Position numbers and translations under genes: made by a program. Below the pieces are notes generated by a model, which searched no databases, was not told where the DNA came from, and worked only from the letters and a program-made list of their open reading frames with translations. From Entrophospora sp. SA101 (lineage: Eukaryota > Glomeromycota > Glomeromycetes > Entrophosporales > Entrophosporaceae), in contig CAUDNR010003112.1 in the NCBI GenBank assembly GCA_958430865.1, forward strand, positions 77,508 through 89,411: a DNA stretch of 11,904 nucleotides, given 5' to 3'. Shown here piece by piece: positions 1 through 7,962 of the stretch (its first letter is position 1; each line of letters starts with the position of its first letter).

Positions 1-384
1 AATATTTATTTGCTAGGGTATTTTTTAAAATTTTCATCCGGTGGAAATACTTTTTATACAACACGATTTACAATCACTGATACAAAAGGCAAATTTCCTC
101 CACAAGATCCAAATCCACCACCATCAGGTCAAAATCCCGGTAAAGTTGGTAAAATAATTAAAGCCAAAGATCATAAAAAACCTAAAGCTACACCCACTGA
201 ACCGAAAAACCAGGATGATGACGATCCAAACAAACTTGTCAAAAATACTACAACTACATCTTCTATTGTAACTCCTACTGCCGCAAGTGGTGCTACTACT
301 ACAACTCTCGTAGTCAGTTCATCACGTCAACAATTATTTTCCTTCACCATTTTATTATGTTTAATGATAACAATTTTCATTTAG
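1..384 (+). CDS. 3' end of a Ser/Thr-rich GPI-anchored wall protein (Kre9/KNH-like), partial
   Basis: Frame 1 is open from the window edge to a TAG at 382-384, so the start lies outside. The segment YFLKFSSGGNTFYTTRFTIT looks like the last strands of the fungal Kre9/KNH N-terminal-type domain (Ser-Thr-rich GPI-anchored membrane family), which ends in a similar aromatic/Thr-rich F-T-I pattern. A Pro/Lys/Asp linker follows, then a Thr/Ser-rich stretch. The C-terminus is a hydrophobic tail of about 16 residues (LFSFTILLCLMITIFI) after small Ser residues, the layout of a GPI-attachment signal. The likely role is a cell-wall or plasma-membrane surface protein. The TAG at 14-16 could instead be a splice acceptor feeding GGG-TAT, so the first five codons may be intron. 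Family assignment rests on a short segment. Confidence 0.6.
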   Translation, partial: NIYLLGYFLKFSSGGNTFYTTRFTITDTKGKFPPQDPNPPPSGQNPGKVGKIIKAKDHKKPKATPTEPKNQDDDDPNKLVKNTTTTSSIVTPTAASGATTTTLVVSSSRQQLFSFTILLCLMITIFI

Positions 385-486
385 ATTATTGAAATCAAAT
401 TTTTTTAAATAATGCAATTTTATCATTTTTATTCCGTGCTCGTAACAAAAAATATCTTTTATTTATTAGTAAATTAATTGTCGATA

Positions 487-492
487 AATAAA
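487..492 (+). terminator. possible polyadenylation signal of the GPI-protein gene
   Basis: An AATAAA hexamer lies about 100 nt after the TAG stop, in AT-rich sequence. The position suits a 3' UTR signal, but such hexamers are frequent by chance in this base composition. Confidence 0.3.
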
Positions 493-707
493 ATATAAAA
501 TATAGTCAGGTTTGCTATATGTAATTGACCTTAAATGAAAACAGCGTCTCTAAATGGTTAATCATGCATGATACATAATTATTTTAAGCCCGTATTTTTA
601 CTATTTAAAAATTCTCTACGAATAATTTAATAATTTCGGAAAATATATATGCTCCGCATATAAATTATTTCTCTCTATAACTAGGAAAATTTTTTTTTTT
701 CAGATTG

Positions 708-761
708 ATGACATTATCCAAGGCAGCAAGACAATTTGTCCCTGAGGAAGATTCAAAATAT
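708..761 (+). other. possible orphan coding exon with good splice sites
   Basis: A run of ten or more T followed by CAG (to 703) precedes an ATG at 708. The frame reads MTLSKAARQFVPEEDSKY and meets GTATGT at 762, a canonical fungal donor. Unspliced, the frame stops at 798-800 after 30 residues. The residue composition is more protein-like than the surrounding AT-rich frames. No next exon could be traced before the low-complexity tract at 868. It may be the first exon of a gene broken by later insertions, or chance. I do not recognise a family. Confidence 0.25.
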
Positions 762-867
762 GTATGTGTTGATAGATTATTGACAATTATAATTTGTTAA
801 AATTGTTGTTTTTTTTACAATATTAAATTATTTTATGTACTTTCCACAATCAACCAAAGTTTTCGCT

Positions 868-945
868 GGTGATAATAATAGTAGTGATGATAATGGTGAT
901 AAGAATGGTAGTCGTGATTGTGATGGTGGTTGTGGTTGTGGTGGT
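868..945. repeat. GAT/GGT-rich low-complexity tract
   Basis: Imperfect triplets (GAT, GGT, AAT, TGT) run for about 80 bp, ending in a GGTGGTTGTGGTTGTGGTGG stretch. The open frame across it encodes only Ile/Val/Met runs, so it is read as degenerate microsatellite rather than coding sequence. Confidence 0.6.
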
Positions 946-1094
946 CACGAATAGCTGCTGCAAACGCTGCTTCTATTCATATGCACCAATCACATTAAGG
1001 ATGAGTCACTGGGATTCGATCGATTTGATGAAAAAGATATATAACGGAATTACAAAGACAAAAGGCGTTGAAATGAGTATATTGGAGGAGAATC

Positions 1095-2232
1095 CGGACC
1101 CGGACACTTTACAGACACCCACTTTACCGGCAGGACACTTTACCGACAAGCGTTGTGTTAACAATTTGCCAAGGACTGTGCGAAGACCTGGATAACTAGC
1201 CAAAAGTTTGGTTTTTTGCACAAGTTAAATCAACCGTTAATTAACTAATAACACAACTTATTATCCTTACTTTGCATCAAAAACCAGTTCATAAAAAAAC
1301 AATATAAATACATGTGTAATATTTTTTTTTGTCTGACGAAATTGATAAAAATTGCATATTCATGTTATTTTTGATTGTTTTTATTAAATTTATTTATCAA
1401 TCATTTACAAAAAAAAAAATTTAAAATGAAATATTATGGGAAATTCCCCGAAGAAACTCTATAGTTGATCTAATGTTACGGTCATTTAATACTGTTTGAA
1501 TCCGTATTTCGCGATTACGATCTTGTGGTTTCTGTGGAGGTTGTGGTGTTCCTCGCAAGACCATTTCTATGTCAAGTTCGATTTTACTTTGATTGTTGGT
1601 AAAGTGTCTTGTCGGTAAAGTGGGTGTCCCAGACCCATTGGAATCATATCCAATCAACTCAGATAACTATTTTTCAGGTATCCCTGCTTTTTTTCTTTAT
1701 ATAATGAGTGTGTCTAATCAAAAATTTTTGGAACAGTAATAAAAATTTATTATAAAAAAAAATTAATAACAATTACATCATAATAACACTGTTTCTACCA
1801 TTCCACTTTTCCTTCACTTTACTTGGTCACGGTTCTATTAAAAAAATAAGCAATCAGTCACGATATTAATGAAACGTATACATTCGTGAAAATTTATCTA
1901 TTGTCTTTTAAAGATGATTTCTCAATAACAAATGCTGTTTTCTCGGTGCCAAAATGGAGAGAAGATCTTGGGATATATATCTATGTTTTTTGTGAGGGTT
2001 TTAACCCATCAAAACAAAGTAAAAGTGTGACGTTATTAGTGCAAGGTAGCTTTTTGTTAACGTCGATTACGGCTTAACTTTTGGGCTATAATAACTTGGA
2101 GCTTGTTAATTAATTGGTTTATTAATTTGCTTTGATTCTCGCCTAATACCTCTTTCCTTTATTCAGAATGCTTTGGCACACTCTATGGTACAGGATAACT
2201 GTTGATAAATAGAGATGGCTCTTTTACAAAGC
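1095..2232 (+). mobile_element. repeat element copy 1 (CACTTTACCGACA-array family)
   Basis: The left edge is sharp: CGGACCCGGACAC at 1095 matches 10528 and 9837, while the sequences to the left are unrelated. Three motifs of the form CACTTTACCGACA start at 1105, 1120 and 1136, and two inverted copies lie at 1594-1606 and 1610-1622. From about 1225 to 2232 it appears identical to copy 3 at a constant offset of 9434. After 2232 the similarity becomes weak and gapped, continuing to roughly 2320. No transposase is encoded. Two short frames, 78 aa on the minus strand (1421-1657) and 63 aa on the plus strand (1886-2077), occur in both copies but only because the DNA is identical. The class is unassigned: a non-autonomous DNA element is likeliest, but the right terminus is unresolved. 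Confidence 0.75.
1114..1628. repeat. 36-bp inverted repeat pair inside copy 1
   Basis: Positions 1114-1149 are the reverse complement of 1593-1628 with 33 of 36 matches by eye. Each arm contains two CACTTTACC-type motifs. A further hairpin (ATTGGA/TCCAAT, 1637-1654) follows the right arm. The arms bound about 515 bp and could be the terminal or subterminal repeats of a small element embedded in the longer repeat. Confidence 0.75.
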
Positions 2233-2705
2233 CGTAACCGATTTATTTCACTCGTTTACACTTGTTTGTATCTATTTGTACCGATTGAAACCTCGCTTAA
2301 CAGTTTGTTTACTCACTAAAGCAAATAAAATATCAAAGTCTCACAATTGAACAAAGCGTTTCGCTTTAAACGAAAATAAAATAAAACAAAAACATTGTTT
2401 TATTTTCTAAAGTTATTTATGACTTTTAAGAATTATTTTATTTTAAAAGGATAACTAACATTCACTCTGTAAACTCTATAGAGTTAATTAACATGGTATT
2501 GCTTTTTCAAGCGAGGACCTGAAGTCATTAAAAACCTTTTTATGCTGGTTGAATTTCTAGATCGTTTCTTAAATTAACTTCAAAAAATGTAATTCACAAT
2601 TTAGTCTTCTCACACTATAGTCATGAGACCAGAAGATTAGTTATTTTATAAATACATGTAGAAATTAAAATTATTATTGAAAATAAGACGTGATATTTGG
2701 CTGTA
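2233..2705. other. diverged element tail, then AT-rich spacer with small hairpins
   Basis: 2233-2320 keeps weak similarity to the sequence after copy 3, for example ATTTATTTCA-TCGTTTA and a CTTAACAG-TTGTTTA block. Further on are a hairpin AAAGCG-TTT-CGCTTT (2353-2367) and an inverted repeat AAAATAAAAC/GTTTTATTTT (2378-2387, 2397-2406). No open frame of note is present. Between 2407 and 2705 I see nothing specific. Confidence 0.5.
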
Positions 2706-4020
2706 TTAATTTTTCATTATCACCTTTCTTTTCGATGGCTTAAAAGCTTTAAATTCTTTATAATCTATTTCTATATCACCTTGTCGAATGAAATTAAAAG
2801 CTGTCCCAAAAGCAATTGCAGCATCTTTTGTTGAAACTTTAGGTATAGAGCTGCTCTCAATAATTCCTTCGATTGAAAAAGGCAATTATTTCTTCTTCTG
2901 TTACCATTTCACACTATCTATTTGGAATCATCAATGGTAATACATTCTTCTCTTTTTAATGGCATCCATTATATCAATAAGTTTAGGATTTGTGATGAAT
3001 AGGTTAAAGCATGAAATACGTGAATCATAATTGATTATTTTTTTTTAAAAAAAGTAGTAACTTCTTGTAATGTAATATACAAGTAATTAGTGTAATGTGA
3101 AATAAAATAAATAAATAGTTTAAATTAGATAATTAAAATAACGCAATTAATTATTCCTCGCATCACATGACGGCTTTTATGTAAATTTCCAGCTAAGCTA
3201 TGCGTTGTTGGTCCTAGTGTTGGTCGCCAAAATTAAGATTAAAAGTCAAAAATCCAAACCGGCAAAGCCTTTTTGACTTTCGCACAGTTGCGAAACCCTC
3301 TAGTTCTAGAAACTAACACTAGTTGATGCATTGTCAACGAGCAATATTATATTCCTTTGTTGAGTTCTCATTCTTATATCTAAATTTTCAAAATACCCAT
3401 TCCAAGTTGATATTTGCATCCAAGCCTTACTATTCCAGTATTAATCTACTGGTAATGTTTTTTTCTTAAAGGCCATGGTGTTTGATGTTTATGTATGAAC
3501 AAAGGAGACAATTTCTCCAGTTGCGTTGCATCTAAGTAGAACTGTTGCTCTATATTTGCCTTGTTTTGTTCTTGAAAGTGGTCCAGTTGACAATCCATGC
3601 ATCGGTCCCATTTTTCAAGAAAGACCAGTTTCGTCATAATTGAAAATATTGTCTAATTGGTATTCTTTAAGGATATTTTGCAAATTTCTTCTCATTTCTG
3701 GTAGTTGTTCAGTAGATGCAATTTGTGCTTTACCGTGTTTTGGCTGTGAGGCGGATTGAGTACTTCTGTTTAAAATTTCATAACCGACCAGTAGACCCAT
3801 TAAAATCTTGATATAACAGAATTTGTAATTGGTAGATTGCATTCGAGAGTCTTTCAATTCATAAATTTAAAGCTTCTTTAATATCAGCGAATGAAGTGGT
3901 AGATGGTCTTTTAAGCCATTCGTTGGATTTTTTGATATATCACTGACTTGTACTAACTCCATGTTGTTTTGCTAAATCGTATTTTTTGTTTTCCAATAAA
4001 TAATTCGCGTTTTGTTCAAC
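2706..4020 (-). pseudogene. pogo/Tigger-like DDE transposase, multiply broken
   Basis: Read in several minus-strand frames, this shows the order of a pogo-superfamily transposase. At about 3895-4020 is a psq/CENP-B-like helix-turn-helix (DLAKQHGVSTSQ, KKSNEWL). At about 3860-3905 is the start of a Tc5-type HTH (RPSTTSFADIKEAL). The DDE_1 core follows: NYDETG with its Asp codon at 3633-3635, LSTGPL near 3580-3597, YWNSKAWMQ near 3415-3445, and LLVDNAS with its Asp at 3333-3335. A third Asp candidate in a degraded DAGIIN-like stretch lies at 3162-3164. The C-terminal frame AIAFGTAFNFIRQGDIEIDY runs to a TAA at 2706-2708. Frameshifts, in-frame stops (including one inside VD-YWN) and an insertion at 3214-3322 destroy the gene. 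It is clearly non-functional, and the N-terminal methionine cannot be placed. Tigger, Fot1 and other pogo branches cannot be told apart here. Confidence 0.8.
3214..3322. mobile_element. small hairpin-rich insertion (MITE-like) inside the transposase
   Basis: CTAGTGTTGGTC (3214-3225) is mirrored by AACTAACACTAG (3311-3322), giving 12-bp terminal inverted repeats with two mismatches. Inside are an 11-bp perfect stem AAAGTCAAAAA/TTTTTGACTTT (3242-3252, 3270-3280) and a 7-bp stem TTTCGCA/TGCGAAA (3278-3284, 3289-3295). The transposase frame is interrupted right after LLVDNAST and resembles transposase again only on the far side. No clear target-site duplication is visible, so the exact borders are uncertain. 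Confidence 0.5.
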
Positions 4021-4310
4021 AATAATATATACATGTTTTTTGATGAAGATGAAACATTTTTAATAAAAAACTTTAAAAATTTCAAGGTTTCTTCTTAAAG
4101 ATTTGATTTTTTTTTTTATTGATTTAGAAATTTGGCTAAATTCTTGTATTCTTGTTAGTAAACTTGTTATCTAAAAATGGGTATTGCATACAATCTATGG
4201 TTATTTTGCTGATTGAGCCTGCATCTTTCATAAAGATTGGTTTTTTGCAATAATGGGGCTCCGGACATCCCTATGAATGTGACTATTTAGTTTCCTAACA
4301 CTGGTAAAAA
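4021..4310. other. 5' flank of the pogo-like element with a possible terminal end
   Basis: Upstream (on the minus strand) of the transposase remnant, the sequence TGTCCGGAGCCCC (4252-4264, minus strand) and CCAGTGTTAGG (4294-4304, minus strand) resemble the GC-richer CAGT-starting ends of pogo-type elements. A TA lies directly outside the second motif. No matching end was found beyond 2706, so this is a candidate terminus only. Confidence 0.25.
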
Positions 4311-5540
4311 ATCGAATTAAACAATAGTTAAACATTTGTTAAGATGTACAGCTTTTAGTTGATAAGGGACAAACTTTTGATAAAACTGTAACTTGATACA
4401 GCTCTTGGAACATTGAAATAGATTTATTTGTTAGAGACAAAATTATATAAATATGACATTTGTATCAGTAATAAAATAATTTACCACATGATTTTCATAA
4501 TGAAATGGAAGGCGCTCAAAATAGATAAATATATAAAATCAGTTTTACATATGAAAAAAATTCTTTTCGTGGGATTGTTCTCCAAGACAAGAGCTATATC
4601 ATTCTATGAAATCGTCTTTCAATTATCTTATTTGGTTTATCCCCTGGAAGCAGCCCCAAAATTTGATATAGATATCAAAATAAATAATGTAATGTGTAAG
4701 CATAACCTTGAAAGAATCTCTTTATTCATTTATTGTTAATTCACGAGATCCATCAGAAATTTTTTTAGTTACGATTATGAATAATAGCCAAGGTTAATGC
4801 TCCGAAGGAACCAATAAATTATAAATGGATTAACCCAATGAAATCATTTGGTTCGGATTCCAATTTAAGCACAACATATAAATAAATTCATCTAATGAAA
4901 TTCTTTGTTTCGGTGACAATTAATCATAAAGTTCGTTGTAACGCGATTTTCATATACGTTCCGTCCTATAAACAATTTATCTATGGAATAAGGTGGTGAG
5001 CATTCATATTAATATAAAAAACACGAGTAGATGTTTCTACGTGTTTTCCATATCAAAATGCATTTTTCATGTACGGAAGGGCCTGGACAATAAAAAAGGA
5101 CCATAATAAAAAGAAAGAAAAATATAAATTTATCTACGAATTCTGATATCTTCAACCAATAAACTTTATCTTTATTCATTAAATAATTATTTATATCAGA
5201 TATGTGTGAATATCTGTTATTACAAAAAATAGTTGAAATGCTATCATATCTATGATTATTATTTTTCCAGTCCGACTTTCGAGTTCTTTTGATTAAAATC
5301 ATTAGCATATTTTCAGTTAAAAATAAAGTAAGAAGGTGAGGAAGAAGACGGTATAATAATAATTTTTTTTTTTAATTCTTCTCACATTTTCAATCCATCA
5401 TCATTATTAGGAAAATATTTATTTATTTTATTAACATACTTTGTTAATTCAAAATGATAATAATATATTTCATTCAACTTTTCTGCCCAATTTCTTTTTC
5501 CAAAGCAAATGATGAATATTGATATGTTTTTGATGGTTTA
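4311..5540. other. gene-poor AT-rich stretch
   Basis: No supported gene. A 103-codon plus-strand frame (4428-4739, TTG start) and a 99-codon minus-strand frame (5009-5308) are rich in Ile/Lys/Tyr/Phe and have no recognisable domain, as expected for chance frames at this base composition. A short imperfect inverted repeat (ACACG..TAGA / TCTACGTGT) lies at about 5020-5045. Confidence 0.6.
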
Positions 5541-5549
5541 ATCAATATC

Positions 5550-5950
5550 TAGTTTTGGGTTTTTAGGTGGTGATTTCTCCAATTTAACCAATATTGAATC
5601 ACGATTAAAGCTCCGACCTGTTGGAGCTTTAGGCTAAAAATTACCTGGCAGTCTAATTTTTTATGTCTGCAAACTGTTTCAATAATTATTAACCGCTTGA
5701 ATAGCAGCCAAACGGCTTGCTTTATCAGTGGCATCTTGGTCTAATTGAGCTTTGCGGTTACTCCTCTTTGCTTTAATAACATTATATTTTTTGCTATCAG
5801 GCACTTTACTTTGGTCATACGCAAGAGCATTTGCCTCACTTATTAACTTATTAGGGTGCTATGCTTATTAAGATTATTAATTTCTAATCTAATAAATTTA
5901 TTATAGGCAACCAGTGTCCCAGTTGAACGAATTTTTCTGGAGGCACAGAC
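5550..5950 (-). pseudogene. degraded coding remnant, unknown protein
   Basis: On the minus strand, two adjoining frames joined by a shift near 5850 read like real protein. The first contains STGTLVAYNKFIRLEINNLN. The second contains SEANALAYDQSKVP and a basic, Ala/Gln-rich stretch ending in ASRLAAIQAVNNY. After a stop, KAPTGRSFNRDSILVKLEKS follows in the same sense. The AYNKFIR-E pattern loosely recalls HMG-box or YABBY-like domains, but the match is too short to assign. Stops and at least one frameshift make it non-coding today. Confidence 0.3.
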
Positions 5951-6168
5951 TCAATTACTCAAAGACATTGTATTTTAGAACCTGAAACAACAAGAGTTTG
6001 AATGAGTTTAAAAAGTTTGCAGATGACGATTAATTTATATATGAGTTGAAAAAAAAAATCCTTAGGGTTTATATATATTTGAATTATTTGTTTCATTCAT
6101 TTTGAATTTGAGTCTTCGAATTACGCCACTGAAAGTTTAGTCAAATAAAACAAGTAACTGAATGGAAC

Positions 6169-6256
6169 GAATAAAAGAATAATTCAAATAGAATGAACAA
6201 AATGAATAAAGCGGATAAAAGAATAATACAAACAAAACGAACAAAATGAATAATTC
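6169..6256. repeat. 44-bp imperfect tandem pair
   Basis: 6169-6212 and 6213-6256 share about 37 of 44 positions. Both contain ATAAAAGAATAAT and GAACAAAATGAATAA. Shorter AATTCG-type units follow up to the microsatellite. Confidence 0.6.
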
Positions 6257-6278
6257 GAATAATTCGAATAAGAATTTG

Positions 6279-6326
6279 TATTACTATTACTATTACTATT
6301 ACTATTACTATTACTATTACTATTAC
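6279..6326. repeat. TATTAC hexanucleotide microsatellite, eight perfect units
   Basis: Eight uninterrupted TATTAC units (48 bp). The Ile/Val alternation in the minus-strand frame is a by-product of the repeat. Confidence 0.9.
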
Positions 6327-6900
6327 GAATAGAAATTCTAAATCATACAAATTTTGTATGAATATGTAACGATCAGACCTATAACTGACCAGCTGTATCT
6401 AAACATAGCATTATTATTATGTATGAAATGGACGAAATTCCAATACTAATTTTGGACCATCACTACCATGATTTAAAAATTATAGACTATGTATGTATTT
6501 AGAAACAGGATCCTTCCAACATTTCTACTTTGTAACACATTCGCTAAAACAAGCTACAAGTTATTATAATTTTTTTGTGAAGTTAATATATATACAATTT
6601 ACATAATTAACAAGTTTAGAATGTCTGATCAAATGTAAACTGAAAAACCAATACAATCAACTTAAAGTTTTATTTTATAATAAATTAGTAAAGTAGTAAA
6701 AATTCAAGATATTTTGTTTTTCTATCTCCTCTTCATCAACAAATCAACCTTTATATACAGTAATTATATATTTAATCAAATATATATAATTCAATCAATT
6801 GATAATAAGAATGTAAGAATAATTCTAAAAAAAAAGAATATATTATTATTATTAATTAAAATCTTTTGTACTGATAAAGAAAATTTAATAGAAAAAAAAC
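6327..6900. other. AT-rich spacer downstream of the kelch gene
   Basis: No gene, RNA or recognisable repeat was found beyond short AT runs. The long plus-strand frame entering the kelch region (6714-7238) is antisense to the kelch tail codons and their GAT/AAT repeats. Confidence 0.6.
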
Positions 6901-6902
6901 AA

Positions 6903-6908
6903 TTTATT
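6903..6908 (-). terminator. possible polyadenylation signal of the kelch gene
   Basis: AATAAA on the minus strand lies just after the stop of the displaced tail frame (6916-6918) and about 230 nt beyond the current kelch stop. Its place directly after the tail frame fits the view that the gene originally ended there. Confidence 0.35.
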
Positions 6909-6915
6909 ATTGTTA

Positions 6916-7143
6916 TTAATTTTGAGGAGGTAGTTGTGGACCATCATATTTCGTGGATTGTTGTATGGATGAATTTGTTACTAATGGGTATTTTATTACT
7001 GAACCTTGTGATATTGGATTATTACCATCATTATCATTATTACCATCATTACCATCATCATTGTCATTACCATCATTATCATTATAAATTACTTGATTTG
7101 TTGTGGACATATTGGTATGTGTTTGATCTATTGCAATATTATT
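6916..7143 (-). pseudogene. displaced C-terminal coding segment of the kelch gene (+1 frame)
   Basis: Directly after the kelch stop, the +1 frame is open from 7143 to a TAA at 6916-6918 (75 codons). It is Asn/Asp/Gly/Thr/Gln-rich, like the upstream tail, with MSTTNQVIYNDND, a GN/DN repeat block coded by GGTAATGAT units, and a Pro-rich end (YDGPQLPPQN). The switch point is an A-run (TTTAAAAT on the minus strand, about 7142-7149). A single-base change there would join the two frames. A 22-nt GT..AG interval also spans the junction but is too short for a normal intron. Either the gene was recently truncated or the base run is miscalled. Confidence 0.5.
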
Positions 7144-7930
7144 TTAAACCTGGAGTACTTCTTTCTAATCCTGATTGTAAATTTGGATCCATAGTATTAG
7201 AAACTTGCTGTAAATTTGAGGTTGGAGGAAGTGATTGATTAGCCAATATTAATTGTTGTAATAATTGTTGCTGTAGTAATTGTTGTTGTAGTGTTTGAAA
7301 TTGTTGTGGCTGTTGTTGTTGTTGCAATAATTGTAATTTTAGTAATTGTAATTGCTGTTGTTGAATCAAATCAGGTGGACTATTTATTTGTGGTGTGATA
7401 CCAAAATTACCAAAATTATTATTATTGTTGTCATTGTTGATATCATTACCATATGTTGAATTTGTAGCTGTTGTTGGAGTTGTTGAAGGTGGTGTAGTAA
7501 TCATTGGTAAGGCTTGTGATGCAGGGTTTGTAGGATCAATATATAGCATTGAAAGTGGACTAATATTGTTTTTGTTGTTGAGGTTGTTATTGCTATTAAG
7601 CAAACTATAAACAGAATTATGATTTGAAGGATTTTGACTATTAGATGATGATATTAATGATGGTGTTGTTGTGGAAATACTTCTCATAAAATTATCATTA
7701 TTATTAATTTGCCCTTGAGAAGAAGAAGGGGGAGGAGGAGACACCATTTGTGTGCTATGAGCTGATGATGAAGCATCATTAAAAGATGATGGTAATTCTT
7801 GTGCATTCTTTTTTTGTCTATTTCTACAATATAAAAGGAAACCACCAATAAATGCAGCAATAATCAAAGCAAAACCAACTGAAACCACAATTGCTAGAAT
7901 TGTTGTAGGACTAAGCACTGAGTCTGATGT

Positions 7931-7962
<32 letters not shown>

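Larger units (their letters stand above)
385..1094. other. intergenic stretch between the GPI-protein gene and element copy 1
   Basis: The sequence is strongly AT-rich, with T and A runs and no sustained reading frame. It holds a possible orphan exon at 708-761 and a GAT/GGT-rich low-complexity tract at about 868-945. The remainder, including 960-1094 directly left of the element, shows nothing I recognise and does not resemble the left flanks of the other element copies. Confidence 0.6.

Noticed and set aside
869..1195. 108-codon plus-strand frame
   Set aside because: The first part is translated GAT/GGT repeat and the last part is the element's left end; the frame crosses an element border and has no domain.
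1095..2320. Helitron or LTR interpretation of the repeat
   Set aside because: No TC start with a hairpin-CTRR end, no direct long terminal repeats, and no Rep/helicase or reverse-transcriptase sequence were seen.
4428..4739. 103-codon plus-strand frame
   Set aside because: TTG start, no recognisable domain, composition typical of chance frames in AT-rich DNA.
4850..4861. GGTTCGGATTCC, similar to a tRNA B-box
   Set aside because: No matching A-box, acceptor stem or cloverleaf could be built around it.
5009..5308. 99-codon minus-strand frame
   Set aside because: Phe/Ile/Asn/Lys-rich with no domain or supporting context.
6141..6350. 69-codon minus-strand frame with Ile-Val alternation
   Set aside because: Produced by the TATTAC microsatellite.
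7132..7153. 22-nt GT..AG intron joining kelch exon 5 to the displaced tail
   Set aside because: Far shorter than the 66-87 nt introns of the same gene and than known functional fungal introns; a one-base shift is simpler.
6714..7238. 174-codon plus-strand frame with His/Tyr runs
   Set aside because: Antisense to the kelch tail; the His/Tyr runs come from the triplet repeats encoding Asn/Asp/Gly on the other strand.
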